Made by a program: the position numbers and the translations under genes. Below the pieces are notes generated by a model. The model saw only the letters and a list, made by a program, of their open reading frames with translations. It made no database searches and was not told the origin of the DNA. Positions 24,720 through 33,381 of a stretch of 64,000 bases of DNA are shown in pieces (the first letter of the stretch is position 1; each line of letters begins with the position of its first letter). The stretch comes from Streptomyces sp. CGMCC 4.7035 (lineage in GTDB: Bacteria; Actinomycetota; Actinomycetes; Streptomycetales; Streptomycetaceae), in the NCBI RefSeq assembly GCF_031583065.1, contig NZ_CP134053.1:1054001-1118000 (forward strand), written 5' to 3'.

Positions 24720-24915
24720 CTGACACCCCTCTGACCTGCGGTTTCTAATTTCTTCAAAATTTCTTCGGAGCGGGTGTGACACTTTCGGCCGCTGGGGCGC
24801 AGTACTGAGTGAGCCGACTGGTCATCGGCCGTCGCACGGAGCCGGGGTTCCCCCCGTACCCACGGCTCGGTGCACACGGCGCGGGCGGGACACGTTCCCC
24901 CGGTCCCGCCCGCGC
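24720..24915 (+). ncRNA. candidate small RNA with its own promoter and terminator hairpin
   Basis: In the gap between two convergent genes there is a -35-like CTGACA (24720-24725), an 18-base spacer and a -10-like TCTAAT (24744-24749) in an unusually AT-rich patch. Transcription would start near 24756. At 24879-24915 a 12-bp perfect stem, GCGCGGGCGGGA with TCCCGCCCGCGC, could end it, giving an RNA of about 160 bases with an internal GAGCCG/CGGCTC stem. The hairpin may instead only terminate the flanking genes. Confidence 0.4.
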
Positions 24916-24966
24916 CCCGCACAGCCTCTTCGGTCCGTCTCACCAGTGGACGACCTCACCAATACC

Positions 24967-25809
24967 TCACCAGTAGACGACGACCTTGTCGCCGGTCCGC
25001 ACCTGTGAGAACAGCGCCGCGATGGCCGCCTCGTCCCGTACGTTCACGCATCCGTGCGAGCCTCCGGCGTATCCGCGCGCCGCGAAGTCGTAGGAGTAGT
25101 GCACGGCCTGACCGCCGCTGAAGAACATCGCGTACGGCATGGGCGAGTCATAGAGCGTCGACACGTGGTGGCGCGACTTCCAGTAGATGCGGAACACACC
25201 CTCGCGGGTGGGCGTGTACTGCGAGCCGAAGCGGACCGCCGTCGTCGAGACCGTCCGTCCGTCGATCATCCAGCGCAGCGTCCGGCTCGTCTTGCTGATG
25301 CACAGCACACGGCCCGTCATACAGCGCGGGTCCGGCGCGGCGGCCGGCTGCCCGCCCATCAGGTACAGCTCCCAGGTGCCGGGGTCGTGGGTCATCTTCC
25401 GCAGCCGCTGCCAGGTGACGGTGTCGACCTCGCCCGTCCGGGGCAGCCCGCGCTTGCCCTGGAAGCCCTTGACGGCGTTCTCGGTCAGATCGTCGTACGT
25501 CCCCGTCGGCCCGTCGAACAGCCAGGCGACCTGGCGCAGCCTGGCCTGCACCTCGCGCACGTCCCGGCCCGAGTCGCCGCGCGACCACAGAACGGCGGGA
25601 GCGGGCTTCGGTGCGGCCTTCGGGGACTGCGTGGCGCTCGGTGTGCCGGCACCGGACGGTGTGTGCGTGATCTCGATGCGGATCGGCGAACGGTGCTTCC
25701 CGTCCCCGCCGTTCGTGTCCCCGGTCTGCGTCGTGCAGCCGGTGACCGCCGCGAGCACGGCGGCCCCGGCGACCGCGACGAGCGATCTCCCCATGCCCTT
25801 ACTACGCAT
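24967..25809 (-). CDS. L,D-transpeptidase (YkuD) lipoprotein with peptidoglycan-binding domain
   Basis: A 280-residue envelope enzyme that forms 3-3 peptidoglycan cross-links or attaches proteins to the wall. A signal peptide ends in the lipobox AAVTGC (Cys about residue 25). After a Ser/Thr/Pro linker comes a peptidoglycan-binding type 1 domain (about 75-140, DVREVQARLRQVAWLFDGPT), then the YkuD domain with HYSYDFAARGYAGGSHGCVN, in which the SHGCVN cysteine is the nucleophile. ATG at 25809 was preferred to GTG 25815 on ribosome-site spacing. It is divergent from the mutase gene. Confidence 0.94.
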   Translation of the reverse strand: MRSKGMGRSLVAVAGAAVLAAVTGCTTQTGDTNGGDGKHRSPIRIEITHTPSGAGTPSATQSPKAAPKPAPAVLWSRGDSGRDVREVQARLRQVAWLFDGPTGTYDDLTENAVKGFQGKRGLPRTGEVDTVTWQRLRKMTHDPGTWELYLMGGQPAAAPDPRCMTGRVLCISKTSRTLRWMIDGRTVSTTAVRFGSQYTPTREGVFRIYWKSRHHVSTLYDSPMPYAMFFSGGQAVHYSYDFAARGYAGGSHGCVNVRDEAAIAALFSQVRTGDKVVVYW

Positions 25810-26038
25810 CCTCACCCCCGTCGACTCACCGGGCCCCGATGGCCGGTCGCGTCACCTGAGATGTTCCCCGCGCGTGACCGCCGGCGAACTACGGGGCATG
25901 GTTGTGAGCAAGGTCCCAGCGTGCGGCACTCCACCGCGCGCACGGCCGCCGCTACAGTCCGTCGCGAGGGTCGTCTGTACTGGCGGGTAAGGAAGCCAGG
26001 TCACCAAGCCGAGTAGAAGCAACGCGGAGGCACACACC

Positions 26039-27619
26039 ATGGCGCGCGAGTCGGAGTCCGGACTGCCCATCGAGCCTGTGTACGGGCCGGACGCCCTGGA
26101 CGGCTGGGATGCGGCCGAGAAGCTGGGTGAGCCGGGGGCGTACCCCTTCACGCGCGGTGTGTACCCGTCGATGTACACGGGCCGTCCGTGGACGATGCGT
26201 CAGTACGCCGGTTTCGGTACGGCGGTGGAGTCCAACGCGCGCTACAAGCAGCTGATCGCGAACGGCACGATGGGTCTGTCGGTCGCCTTCGACCTGCCCA
26301 CCCAGATGGGCCATGACTCCGACGCGCCGATCGCGCACGGCGAGGTCGGCAAGGTGGGCGTCGCCATCGACTCGGTGGACGACATGCGGGTGCTGTTCGA
26401 CGGGATCCCGCTGGACAAGGTGTCCACGTCGATGACGATCAACGCCCCCGCCGCTCTGCTGCTCCTTCTCTACCAACTGGTGGCGGAGGAGCAGGGTGTC
26501 CCGGCCGACAAGCTGACGGGCACGATCCAGAACGACGTGCTGAAGGAGTACATCGCGCGCGGGACGTACATCTTCCCGCCGAAGCCCTCCCTCCGCCTGA
26601 TCGCGGACATCTTCAAGTACTGCAAGGCCGAGATCCCGAAGTGGAACACCATCTCGATCTCCGGCTACCACATGGCCGAGGCGGGCGCCTCTCCCGCGCA
26701 GGAGATCGCGTTCACGCTGGCGGACGGCATCGAGTACGTGCGCACGGCGGTCGAGGCCGGCATGGACGTCGACGACTTCGCGCCGCGTCTGTCCTTCTTC
26801 TTCGTCGCGCGCACGACGATCCTGGAGGAGGTCGCCAAGTTCCGCGCTGCACGGCGGATCTGGGCGCGGGTGATGAAGGACGAGTTCGGGGCGAAGAACC
26901 CGAAGTCGATGATGCTGCGCTTCCACACCCAGACGGCGGGTGTCCAGCTGACGGCACAGCAGCCCGAGGTGAACCTGGTCCGGGTCGCCGTCCAGGGCCT
27001 GGCGGCGGTGCTCGGCGGCACGCAGTCCCTGCACACGAACTCCTTCGACGAGGCGATCGCGCTGCCCACGGACAAGAGCGCGCGCCTGGCCCTGCGCACC
27101 CAGCAGGTCCTCGCCTACGAGACGGACGTGACGGCGACGGTCGACCCGTTCGCGGGCTCGTACGTGATCGAGAAGATGACGGACGAGGTCGAAGCGGCCG
27201 CGCTGGAGCTGATGGGCAAGGTCGAGGACCTGGGCGGCGCGGTCACGGCGATCGAGCACGGCTTCCAGAAGAACGAGATCGAGCGCAACGCGTACCGGAT
27301 CGCGCAGGAGACGGACGCGGGTGAGCGGGTCGTGGTCGGCGTCAACCGCTTCCAGCTCGACGAGGAGGAGCCGTACGAGCCGCTGCGCGTCGACCCCGCG
27401 ATCGAGGCCCAGCAGGCGGAGCGCCTCGCCAAGCTGCGCGCGGAGCGCGACCAGACGGCGGTGGACACGGCCCTGGCGGACCTGAAGAAGGCGGCGGAGG
27501 GCACGGACAACGTCCTGTACCCGATGAGGGAGGCGCTGAAGGCGCGGGCGACGGTGGGCGAGGTGTGCAATGCGTTGCGGGAGGTTTGGGGGACTTACGT
27601 GCCGACGGATGCGTTCTGA
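26039..27619 (+). CDS. adenosylcobalamin-dependent acyl-CoA mutase, large subunit
   Basis: A 526-residue mutase of the methylmalonyl-CoA mutase superfamily containing only the catalytic barrel. Recognisable blocks are [50 protein letters not shown] with the catalytic-site histidine, and [20 protein letters not shown]. The B12-binding domain of about 130 residues found at the C-terminus of full-length mutases is missing, so a separate small subunit must supply it; none is in this window. Such split enzymes act on methylmalonyl-, isobutyryl- or related acyl-CoAs, and I cannot settle the substrate by eye. GCGGAGG precedes the ATG. Confidence 0.92.
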   Translation: MARESESGLPIEPVYGPDALDGWDAAEKLGEPGAYPFTRGVYPSMYTGRPWTMRQYAGFGTAVESNARYKQLIANGTMGLSVAFDLPTQMGHDSDAPIAHGEVGKVGVAIDSVDDMRVLFDGIPLDKVSTSMTINAPAALLLLLYQLVAEEQGVPADKLTGTIQNDVLKEYIARGTYIFPPKPSLRLIADIFKYCKAEIPKWNTISISGYHMAEAGASPAQEIAFTLADGIEYVRTAVEAGMDVDDFAPRLSFFFVARTTILEEVAKFRAARRIWARVMKDEFGAKNPKSMMLRFHTQTAGVQLTAQQPEVNLVRVAVQGLAAVLGGTQSLHTNSFDEAIALPTDKSARLALRTQQVLAYETDVTATVDPFAGSYVIEKMTDEVEAAALELMGKVEDLGGAVTAIEHGFQKNEIERNAYRIAQETDAGERVVVGVNRFQLDEEEPYEPLRVDPAIEAQQAERLAKLRAERDQTAVDTALADLKKAAEGTDNVLYPMREALKARATVGEVCNALREVWGTYVPTDAF

Positions 27620-27627
27620 GGACTTGA

Positions 27628-28101
27628 CTCCGGACGCTGCTCCAGGCGAACGCCGTGCTGTTCGGGATCGTGAAGTACGCCGGGGCCGGGTATCTGACCT
27701 GGCTGGCCGTCGGGATGCTGCGCGCCGCGTGGGGGATGTGGCGCACGCGGCGGGAGAAGGACGTGGAGGACGTCCCGTCCGCCACCGGCACGCCCGCCGA
27801 GGAACGGCCCTACCGCCGCGCCCTCGTCGTCAGCCTGTTCAACCCCAAGGCGATCCTGTTCTTCGTCGCCTTCTTCGTGCAGTTCGTCGACCCCGGGTAC
27901 GCCTACCCGGCCCTCTCCTTCGTCGTCCTCGGCGCCTTCGCCCAGCTCGCCAGCTTCCTCTACCTCAGTGCCCTGATATTCAGCGGTACGCGGCTCGCGG
28001 AGGCCTTCCGCCGGCGCAAGCGGCTGTCGGCGTCGGCCACGTCGGCGGCGGGCGTGCTGTTCCTGGGCTTCGCGGTGAAGCTGTCGCTGGCCAGCGCCTA
28101 G
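27628..28101 (+). pseudogene. N-terminally truncated LysE/RhtB family exporter
   Basis: About 158 codons matching the last two-thirds of a LysE-type amino-acid exporter: LLQANAVLFGIVKYAGAGYL, then SLFNPKAILFFVAFFVQFVD, the family's NPK motif, and a C-terminal helix pair. A full protein is about 210-230 residues; the first two helices (about 60-70 residues) are absent. An in-frame TGA stands at 27625-27627, six bases after the mutase stop, so there is no room for the missing part. A GTG at 27655 could start a 148-residue fragment, but there is no ribosome site. Confidence 0.8.
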
Positions 28102-28125
28102 CGCTCGGCTGGAGGGGGTCTGTTA

Positions 28126-28202
28126 CCTGCGGGTACGTCGTGGCTGGTCGCGCCCGCGCGGCGGAGCCGCACAATGTTTCAGCCCCGCGCCCCTTGGGGC
28201 GC
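28126..28202 (-). repeat. dispersed Streptomyces repeat B ending in a terminator palindrome
   Basis: Runs from CTGCGGGTACGTCGTGGCTG through GCGGCGGAGCCGCACAATGT to the palindrome GCGCCCCTTGGGGCGC (28187-28202), which abuts the stop codon of the minus-strand monooxygenase gene. Same family as 16098-16217, but without the inserted element A. Confidence 0.85.
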
Positions 28203-29627
28203 TCAGCCGAGCGCGCCCACCCCGGTCGCGTACTCCGTCAGCCCCTTGGCCGTCTCGCCCGCCCAGCCCACGTAACCGTCCGGCCGGATCAGGAACAGGC
28301 CGGTCCCGTACGTCGCGTGGGGGCCTCCGCGGACCACGTGCACCGTCCCCGGCACCTCGGGTGCCTCCGTGCCCAGCGCCAGCAGCGTCCAGTGCGGGCC
28401 CCGGAACGTGTCGAAGAGGCGTACCCCGTCCACCGTGCCGTCCGGGGCGCGATCGCCCGGGCGGACCGGGCCCGGGTTCGTCCGTGTCTCCCGCGCGAGC
28501 GACGAGTCCCGGTACCCGAGCCCGAGTTGGCGGGTGGCCACGCCGCGCCGGGCCTCGCCGCGGTGGATGTCCGTGGACAGGCCGAGCATGTCCGCGGCGA
28601 TGGGGCGCCGTTCCTCCTCGTACGTGTCGAGGAGCGACTGCGGAGCCTCGCCCCGCAGCACGGCGGCCAGCTTCCACCCCAGGTTGTACGCGTCCTGGAC
28701 GCTGGTGTTGAGGCCCTGGCCGCCCGCCGGTGAGTGGACGTGGGCCGCGTCGCCCGCGAGGAACACCCGCCCTTCGCGGAACCGGTCCGCCAGCGCCGCC
28801 CGCGGCCGGAAGTCCGAGGCCCAGCGCACCTCGGTCACGTCCTCCGGGTCGAGGTGCGTGCGGGCGGCGACGACCTTGCGGAGGCCGTCGAGGGACAGGT
28901 CAGGGGCCGTACCCTCCGGGAACTGCGCGACCAGTTGGAAGTCCTCCGTGCCCGCGAGCGGGCAGAGCGCGAGGAAGCCCTCGTCCCCGCACGGCGGGAA
29001 GACGTGCCAGTAGTCGCGGCCCAGGCCCGTGATCCGGACGTCCGCCACCAGCATCGGGTTCGGGTCGACGGTCTCGCCGGTCATGCCGATGCCGAGCGCG
29101 CGGCGCACGGCCGAGCGGCCGCCGTCGGCCGCGACGGCGTACCGGGCACGGACGGGGGCGCCGGCGGCGAAGCGCACGGTGACGCCGTCCGCGTGCTGGT
29201 CCAGGCCCACGACCTCCCGGCCGAACGAGACCTTCCCGCCCGACTCCGCGAGGTGCGCGAACAGGATCTCCTGGGTGCGCCACTGCGGCACCATCCACGG
29301 CCCGTTGTACGGCGACCCCTCCTCGCCGTCCTCGGCCGGGTCGAACATCCGGTGCTCGCCGGCCTGCTTCCCGTCCTGCCAGATCATCCCGACCGGGTAC
29401 TCGCCCCCGGCCGCGAGGATCGCGTCGAGCACCCCGAGGTCCTCGAAGACCTCCATCGTGCGCGGCTGGATGCCCTTGCCGCGCGAGCCGGGCACGAGCC
29501 CGTCGGCCCGCTCCACGACGAGCGCGTCCACCCCGCGCCGGGCGAGGTCCACACCGAGGGCGAGGCCGCTCGGACCCGCGCCCACGATCAGGACCTCCAC
29601 GTCCACGTCAGCCGTACGCACCACCAT
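28203..29627 (-). CDS. FAD-dependent aromatic hydroxylase / monooxygenase
   Basis: A 474-residue class A flavoprotein monooxygenase (PheA/TfdB type). Motifs in order: the FAD Rossmann VLIVGAGPSGLALGVDLARR (about 12-31), YAVAADGGRSAVRRALGI (about 163-180, DG motif), and VFLAGDAAHVHSPAGGQGLN (about 283-302, GD motif). It uses NAD(P)H and O2 to hydroxylate aromatic or polyketide substrates; relatives include antibiotic tailoring and drug-inactivating enzymes. AAGGAGA precedes the ATG. It diverges from a TetR regulator across two operator-like palindromes, so it is probably induced by its substrate. Confidence 0.9.
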   Translation of the reverse strand: MVVRTADVDVEVLIVGAGPSGLALGVDLARRGVDALVVERADGLVPGSRGKGIQPRTMEVFEDLGVLDAILAAGGEYPVGMIWQDGKQAGEHRMFDPAEDGEEGSPYNGPWMVPQWRTQEILFAHLAESGGKVSFGREVVGLDQHADGVTVRFAAGAPVRARYAVAADGGRSAVRRALGIGMTGETVDPNPMLVADVRITGLGRDYWHVFPPCGDEGFLALCPLAGTEDFQLVAQFPEGTAPDLSLDGLRKVVAARTHLDPEDVTEVRWASDFRPRAALADRFREGRVFLAGDAAHVHSPAGGQGLNTSVQDAYNLGWKLAAVLRGEAPQSLLDTYEEERRPIAADMLGLSTDIHRGEARRGVATRQLGLGYRDSSLARETRTNPGPVRPGDRAPDGTVDGVRLFDTFRGPHWTLLALGTEAPEVPGTVHVVRGGPHATYGTGLFLIRPDGYVGWAGETAKGLTEYATGVGALG

Positions 29628-29638
29628 GATCCCGTCTC

Positions 29639-29692
29639 CTTAACGCCGTTAAGTGCCGCCGTGCTTCAGAGCGTCGCCTTAACGGTGTTAAG
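29639..29692. promoter_or_regulatory. paired TetR-type operators between monooxygenase and regulator
   Basis: CTTAACGCCGTTAAG (29639-29653, perfect 15-base palindrome) and CTTAACGGTGTTAAG (29678-29692, 6-bp arms) start 39 bases apart in the 74-base divergent gap. Matching arms CTTAAC/GTTAAG in both indicate one dimeric repressor controlling both directions. Confidence 0.8.
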
Positions 29693-29701
29693 TTGTCAAG
29701 C

Positions 29702-30352
29702 GTGAGTACGGAACGACGAGCGCCCCTCGATCGCAAGCGAGTCGCGGACACGGCCCTGAAGCTGCTGAACGAAGTGGGTCTGGAGGGCCTGACCCTGCGC
29801 GCCATCGCCAAGGAGCTGGACGTCAAGGCGCCCGCCCTGTACTGGCACTTCAAGGACAAGCAGGCGCTGCTCGACGAGATGGCCACGGAGATGTACCGAC
29901 GGATGGTCGACAGCGTGCCGACGGCCGACGACGCCACCTGGCAGGAGCGCCTCCTGAGGGCCAACCGCGGCCTGCGCGCCGCCCTGTTGAGCTATCGCGA
30001 CGGCGCCAAGGTCTTCAGTGGCTCACGCTTCACCGGCACACTGCACGCCGTCGAGATGGAACGGACCCTGCGTCTGTTCACCGAGGCGGGCTTCACCCTC
30101 GCCCAGGCGGTCCGTGCGACCTCGACGGCGTACTCGTACACCATCGGCTTCGTCACCGAGGAGCAGGGCGTCCAGCCGCTGCCGGGCGAGCGCCGCGAGG
30201 GTTTCGACGTCGAGGAACGCGCCCGCCGGATGGCCGATTTCCCGCTGTCGGCCAAGGCGGGCGCGGAGATCTTCGGGGATTATGAACGGCACTTCGAGGA
30301 AGGTCTTGAACTGGTGATCGCCGGAATCGAAGCGCGCTACGGAATCGGCTGA
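29702..30352 (+). CDS. TetR family regulator resembling the tetracycline repressor
   Basis: A 216-residue TetR protein with the C-terminal domain type of true tetracycline repressors. Helix-turn-helix: LNEVGLEGLTLRAIAKELDV, then ALYWHFKDKQALLDEM. The segment ALLSYRDGAKVFSGSR aligns with the TetR segment ALLSHRDGAKVHLGTR. The tetracycline-contacting His in YWH (TetR His64) is kept, but the Mg-binding His100 is Phe here and Thr103 is Ser, so the ligand is probably not Mg-tetracycline itself. GTG at 29702 has no ribosome site and may be leaderless; TTG at 29693 is the alternative. It is divergent from the FAD monooxygenase, its likely target. Confidence 0.9.
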   Translation: MSTERRAPLDRKRVADTALKLLNEVGLEGLTLRAIAKELDVKAPALYWHFKDKQALLDEMATEMYRRMVDSVPTADDATWQERLLRANRGLRAALLSYRDGAKVFSGSRFTGTLHAVEMERTLRLFTEAGFTLAQAVRATSTAYSYTIGFVTEEQGVQPLPGERREGFDVEERARRMADFPLSAKAGAEIFGDYERHFEEGLELVIAGIEARYGIG

Positions 30353-30451
30353 GCAGGCCAATTCCCTATCCGTCGGAGAGATCTGCCGGAGAGATCTGTC
30401 GAGGAGATCCATCGGAGAGGCGTCGGGAATTCACCGCGAATTCACCGGAAC

Positions 30452-31609
30452 TTACGGAAGCGGCTTCGACAGCACCGCACGCAGCCTGGGAGTCAGCCGT
30501 TCCTCCACAAACCGGTTCAGCAGCCACGCCAGCAGCAGCATGGCGGCGACGGTGAGCAGGAATGTGCCGTACGCCGGGATGTGCATCCCGTGGTGAAGGG
30601 CGTGGATGACGACCCAGCCCAGGTGCTCGTGGACCAGGTAGAACGGGTACGTCAGCGCGCCCGCGACCGTCAGCCAGCGCCAGTTCGCCCAGTCGAGCAG
30701 GCCCAGCGCGATCGCGGCGACGGCGAGGAAGCCGAGGGTGACGATCAGGATGATGACGTAGGCGCTGCGGTGGGAGAACGCGTGCACGGCCGTGGGGTGG
30801 TACAGGTCCCGCACCGCGTAGTGCTGGCCGATCAGCCAGCTCACGGCCACGATGCCCCAGGCGTACGCGTCCCGGCGGTCCCGGTGCACCAGGTACAGGC
30901 CGACGCCGCCGATGAAGAACGGCGCGTACTCGGGCATCAGCACGATGTCCAGCAGCGGTTCCTGCGCGCCGTGCGCGATCGCCGCGGCCAGGGTCCAGCC
31001 CGCGCAGAACAGGATCACCCGCCGGCGGTTCGCGCCCGGCAGCACTATGCAGAGCGCGAAGAGGGCGTAGAAGCGGATCTCCGCCCACAGGGTCCAGCAC
31101 ACGCCGAGCACCCGGTCCACGCCCAGCGGCTGCTGGAGCATCGTCAGGTTCACCAGGGCGTCGCTCGGCGAGACCGCCTTGTAGGCGACGGCGGGCAGCG
31201 CGAACACCGCCGTCACGATGACGACCGCCGCCCAGTACGCGGGCAGCAGCCGCGCGGCACGGGAGGCGAAGAACGAGCGCAGCGGCCGCCCCCAGCCGCT
31301 CATGCAGATGACGAAGCCGCTGATCACGAAGAAGACCTGGACGCCCAGACAGCCGTAGGCGAACCACGAGTGCAGCGTGGGGAACTGCTTCGCGGGCGAT
31401 GATCCCCAGGCCCGGGTGACATCACCGCCCCGCCCGCCGTAGTGATAGGCGGCGACCATCAGCGCGGCCACCAGCCGCAGCCCGTCCAGGGCCCGCAGCC
31501 GGCTCCCGGACGTCCTGGCCCTCGGCGGGGCGGGCGCGGCACCCCGCTCCTCGGGCAGGGCGGCCGCGGCGGGTTGCCGTTTCGATGTGCTCACGACCGT
31601 CTCGGTCAC
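30452..31609 (-). CDS. acyltransferase family 3 (OafA/YrhL-type) membrane protein
   Basis: A 385-residue membrane acyltransferase with about ten helices. The N-terminal signature LRALDGLRLVAALMVAAYHY carries the catalytic histidine, and VQVFFVISGFVICMSGWGRP then ARLLPAYW are typical. Such enzymes O-acylate (often O-acetylate) extracellular glycans. GTG at 31609 has GAGGGG seven bases upstream; a longer frame to 31654 lacks this. It lies at the edge of the glycopolymer locus and diverges from the GT29 gene, so decoration of the wall polymer is the natural guess. Confidence 0.9.
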   Translation of the reverse strand: MTETVVSTSKRQPAAAALPEERGAAPAPPRARTSGSRLRALDGLRLVAALMVAAYHYGGRGGDVTRAWGSSPAKQFPTLHSWFAYGCLGVQVFFVISGFVICMSGWGRPLRSFFASRAARLLPAYWAAVVIVTAVFALPAVAYKAVSPSDALVNLTMLQQPLGVDRVLGVCWTLWAEIRFYALFALCIVLPGANRRRVILFCAGWTLAAAIAHGAQEPLLDIVLMPEYAPFFIGGVGLYLVHRDRRDAYAWGIVAVSWLIGQHYAVRDLYHPTAVHAFSHRSAYVIILIVTLGFLAVAAIALGLLDWANWRWLTVAGALTYPFYLVHEHLGWVVIHALHHGMHIPAYGTFLLTVAAMLLLAWLLNRFVEERLTPRLRAVLSKPLP

Positions 31610-31872
31610 GCTGATACCCCTCGTCAATGCGCCGCGGGGCTCCGCTCTGCTCACTTATGAGCTCACTTCTGACCGAATGCGCCCGGGTCGAATAAACAGC
31701 CGTCCATGCAGACCCTATGACGTCACTCGGCGAGCTTCTGTTCGATGAGATCAGCATTTGCCCGGAGGACCCGAGGGGTTCATCCGGTCTTCGCATTGGT
31801 TTCTTACCGTTCCCCAACATTCCCCCCAGGGCTCGGTAGTTGCATGCCTTTTTCACACCTTGCAGGAGAACC
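31610..31872. promoter_or_regulatory. divergent intergenic region of the glycopolymer locus
   Basis: This 263-base region between the acyltransferase and GT29 genes is less GC-rich than its neighbours. It must hold promoters for both directions, but I cannot fix any box with confidence. The GT29 ribosome site GCAGGAG is at its right end (31862-31868). Confidence 0.4.
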
Positions 31873-33381
31873 ATGACGAGGGTTCGCAGTAGATGGTCAC
31901 GTCCCCGGCCCGGGGGGTCCGCGTCGGCACCACCGGACGCCGGCCCGCCGACCGCGCAGGTCACCCCGGCCGAGCTCGAGGACTGCCTGCGCGCCTGCGC
32001 CACGCACAGCGGCAAGCTCGTCGGCAGCCTCGACTCCCGGCGCGTGGCCCTGGCCGAGCAACTGCGCCAGTTGCTCGCCCTCTGGGCGGCGCAGCCGCAG
32101 CCCGCACCGGCGCCGACGACGGCGAGCAGCCTGATCCGGCGCGGCGCCAAGACGGCCACCGGCGGCGGCATCGGCAACGAACTGCTCGACGCGCTGATCG
32201 CCGTCGGCAACAAGGCGCTCGACTGCGGCTACGACGACGAGCTGGGCCTCACCCTGCTCATCACCGACACCATCCTCACCGAGCGCAAGAACTCCCGCGC
32301 CGGATGGCGGCTGCGCGGCCGCCTGCTGGAGGCCATGGGCCTGCCGGTCGCCGCGGTCGAGGCCTATGAGCGCTACCTGGACCTCACCAAGGAGGACGGG
32401 TTCGGCGTCCGCGCCCGCGTCGAGGGGATACGCACGGCACAGGAACGGCGCGCGGAACTGCTCGCCGTCCTCGGCCGCGACGTGCCGGCCGCCGCCTCCT
32501 TCAGCGAGCGCCCCCCGACCGACGTGTGGGCCGAGGGCCTCCAGGCGCACAGCGACGGCGACTGGGACGGCGCGCGGACCCGCCTGGTGGGAGCGCTCCT
32601 CGGCATGGACCGCGATGACGCCCCGGAGCAGGACTTCCAGGAGGCGCTCAGCCAGTACCTCGACCTGGCCACCGGAACCCACGTCCGGCCCACGCCCGAA
32701 CTGATCGAGGCGATCGCGCTCTTCGCCGAACAGCGCCGCAACCGGATGCGCGGCCCCCTGCGGGACCCGCTCTTCGGCGGCCTGCAGTGGATCAGCCTCG
32801 GTGAGTTCCGCAACCGGATCGCCGGAAAGTCGATCTGCCTGATCGCCAACTCCGGCAAGGTCGGCGAGAGTTCGATGGGCGCCGAGATCGACGCGTACGA
32901 CCTGGTCGTCCGCTTCAACTCGTACAAGATCGACCCCGCCCACACCGGACGGCGGACGGACATCCACGCCACCATCCACAAGCACGGCTTCAACTGGGAC
33001 AAGCACGTCGACACCCGTCTCGTCTTCGGCGGCGTCTCCGGCGACTGGAAGTACTCCCTGCGCAACCGGCTGGTGCCGGGCGCGCAGACGTACCTGGGAG
33101 ACGAGTCGCTGCGCTGGCCCGTGCGCAACATCGGCAGGCTGGGCGCCGAGGCATGGCCCGGAATCCCCACGAGCGGCTTCAACATGCTCTGGCTGCTCGA
33201 CTTCCTCGACGTCAGCCCCACGCTCGACCTGATCGGTTTCGACTTCTACGAGAGCGGGGCGTACCGCATCGCCGAGGCGATGAAGATGCCCATCACGTCC
33301 GTGCACGAGTACACCAGCGAGAAGGCGTGGGTCATGGAACGGGCCCAGAACGTCTCCGGGATGAGGATCTCCCTGCGATGA
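31873..33381 (+). CDS. GT29 sialyltransferase-family glycosyltransferase with N-terminal helical domain
   Basis: A 502-residue protein. The first 280 residues are helical, TPR-like in part (AGWRLRGRLLEAMGLPVAAV). Residues about 310-500 form a GT29 domain: the large sialyl motif as SICLIANSGKVGESSMGAEI followed by DAYDLVVRFNSYKIDPAHTG, the small motif as PTSGFNMLWLLDFLDVSP, and SVHEYTSEK carrying the late catalytic histidine. GT29 enzymes use CMP-sialic acid and are best known from animals. With NeuA- and NeuB-type genes 11-13 kb away, a Kdn or sialic acid transferase role is well supported. ATG at 31873 has GCAGGAG. The stop overlaps the next gene. Confidence 0.88.
   Translation: MTRVRSRWSRPRPGGSASAPPDAGPPTAQVTPAELEDCLRACATHSGKLVGSLDSRRVALAEQLRQLLALWAAQPQPAPAPTTASSLIRRGAKTATGGGIGNELLDALIAVGNKALDCGYDDELGLTLLITDTILTERKNSRAGWRLRGRLLEAMGLPVAAVEAYERYLDLTKEDGFGVRARVEGIRTAQERRAELLAVLGRDVPAAASFSERPPTDVWAEGLQAHSDGDWDGARTRLVGALLGMDRDDAPEQDFQEALSQYLDLATGTHVRPTPELIEAIALFAEQRRNRMRGPLRDPLFGGLQWISLGEFRNRIAGKSICLIANSGKVGESSMGAEIDAYDLVVRFNSYKIDPAHTGRRTDIHATIHKHGFNWDKHVDTRLVFGGVSGDWKYSLRNRLVPGAQTYLGDESLRWPVRNIGRLGAEAWPGIPTSGFNMLWLLDFLDVSPTLDLIGFDFYESGAYRIAEAMKMPITSVHEYTSEKAWVMERAQNVSGMRISLR

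Noticed and set aside
26039..27619. Assigning the mutase specifically as methylmalonyl- or isobutyryl-CoA mutase
   Set aside because: The residues that separate these substrates could not be aligned with confidence by eye, and the B12 subunit is not in the window.
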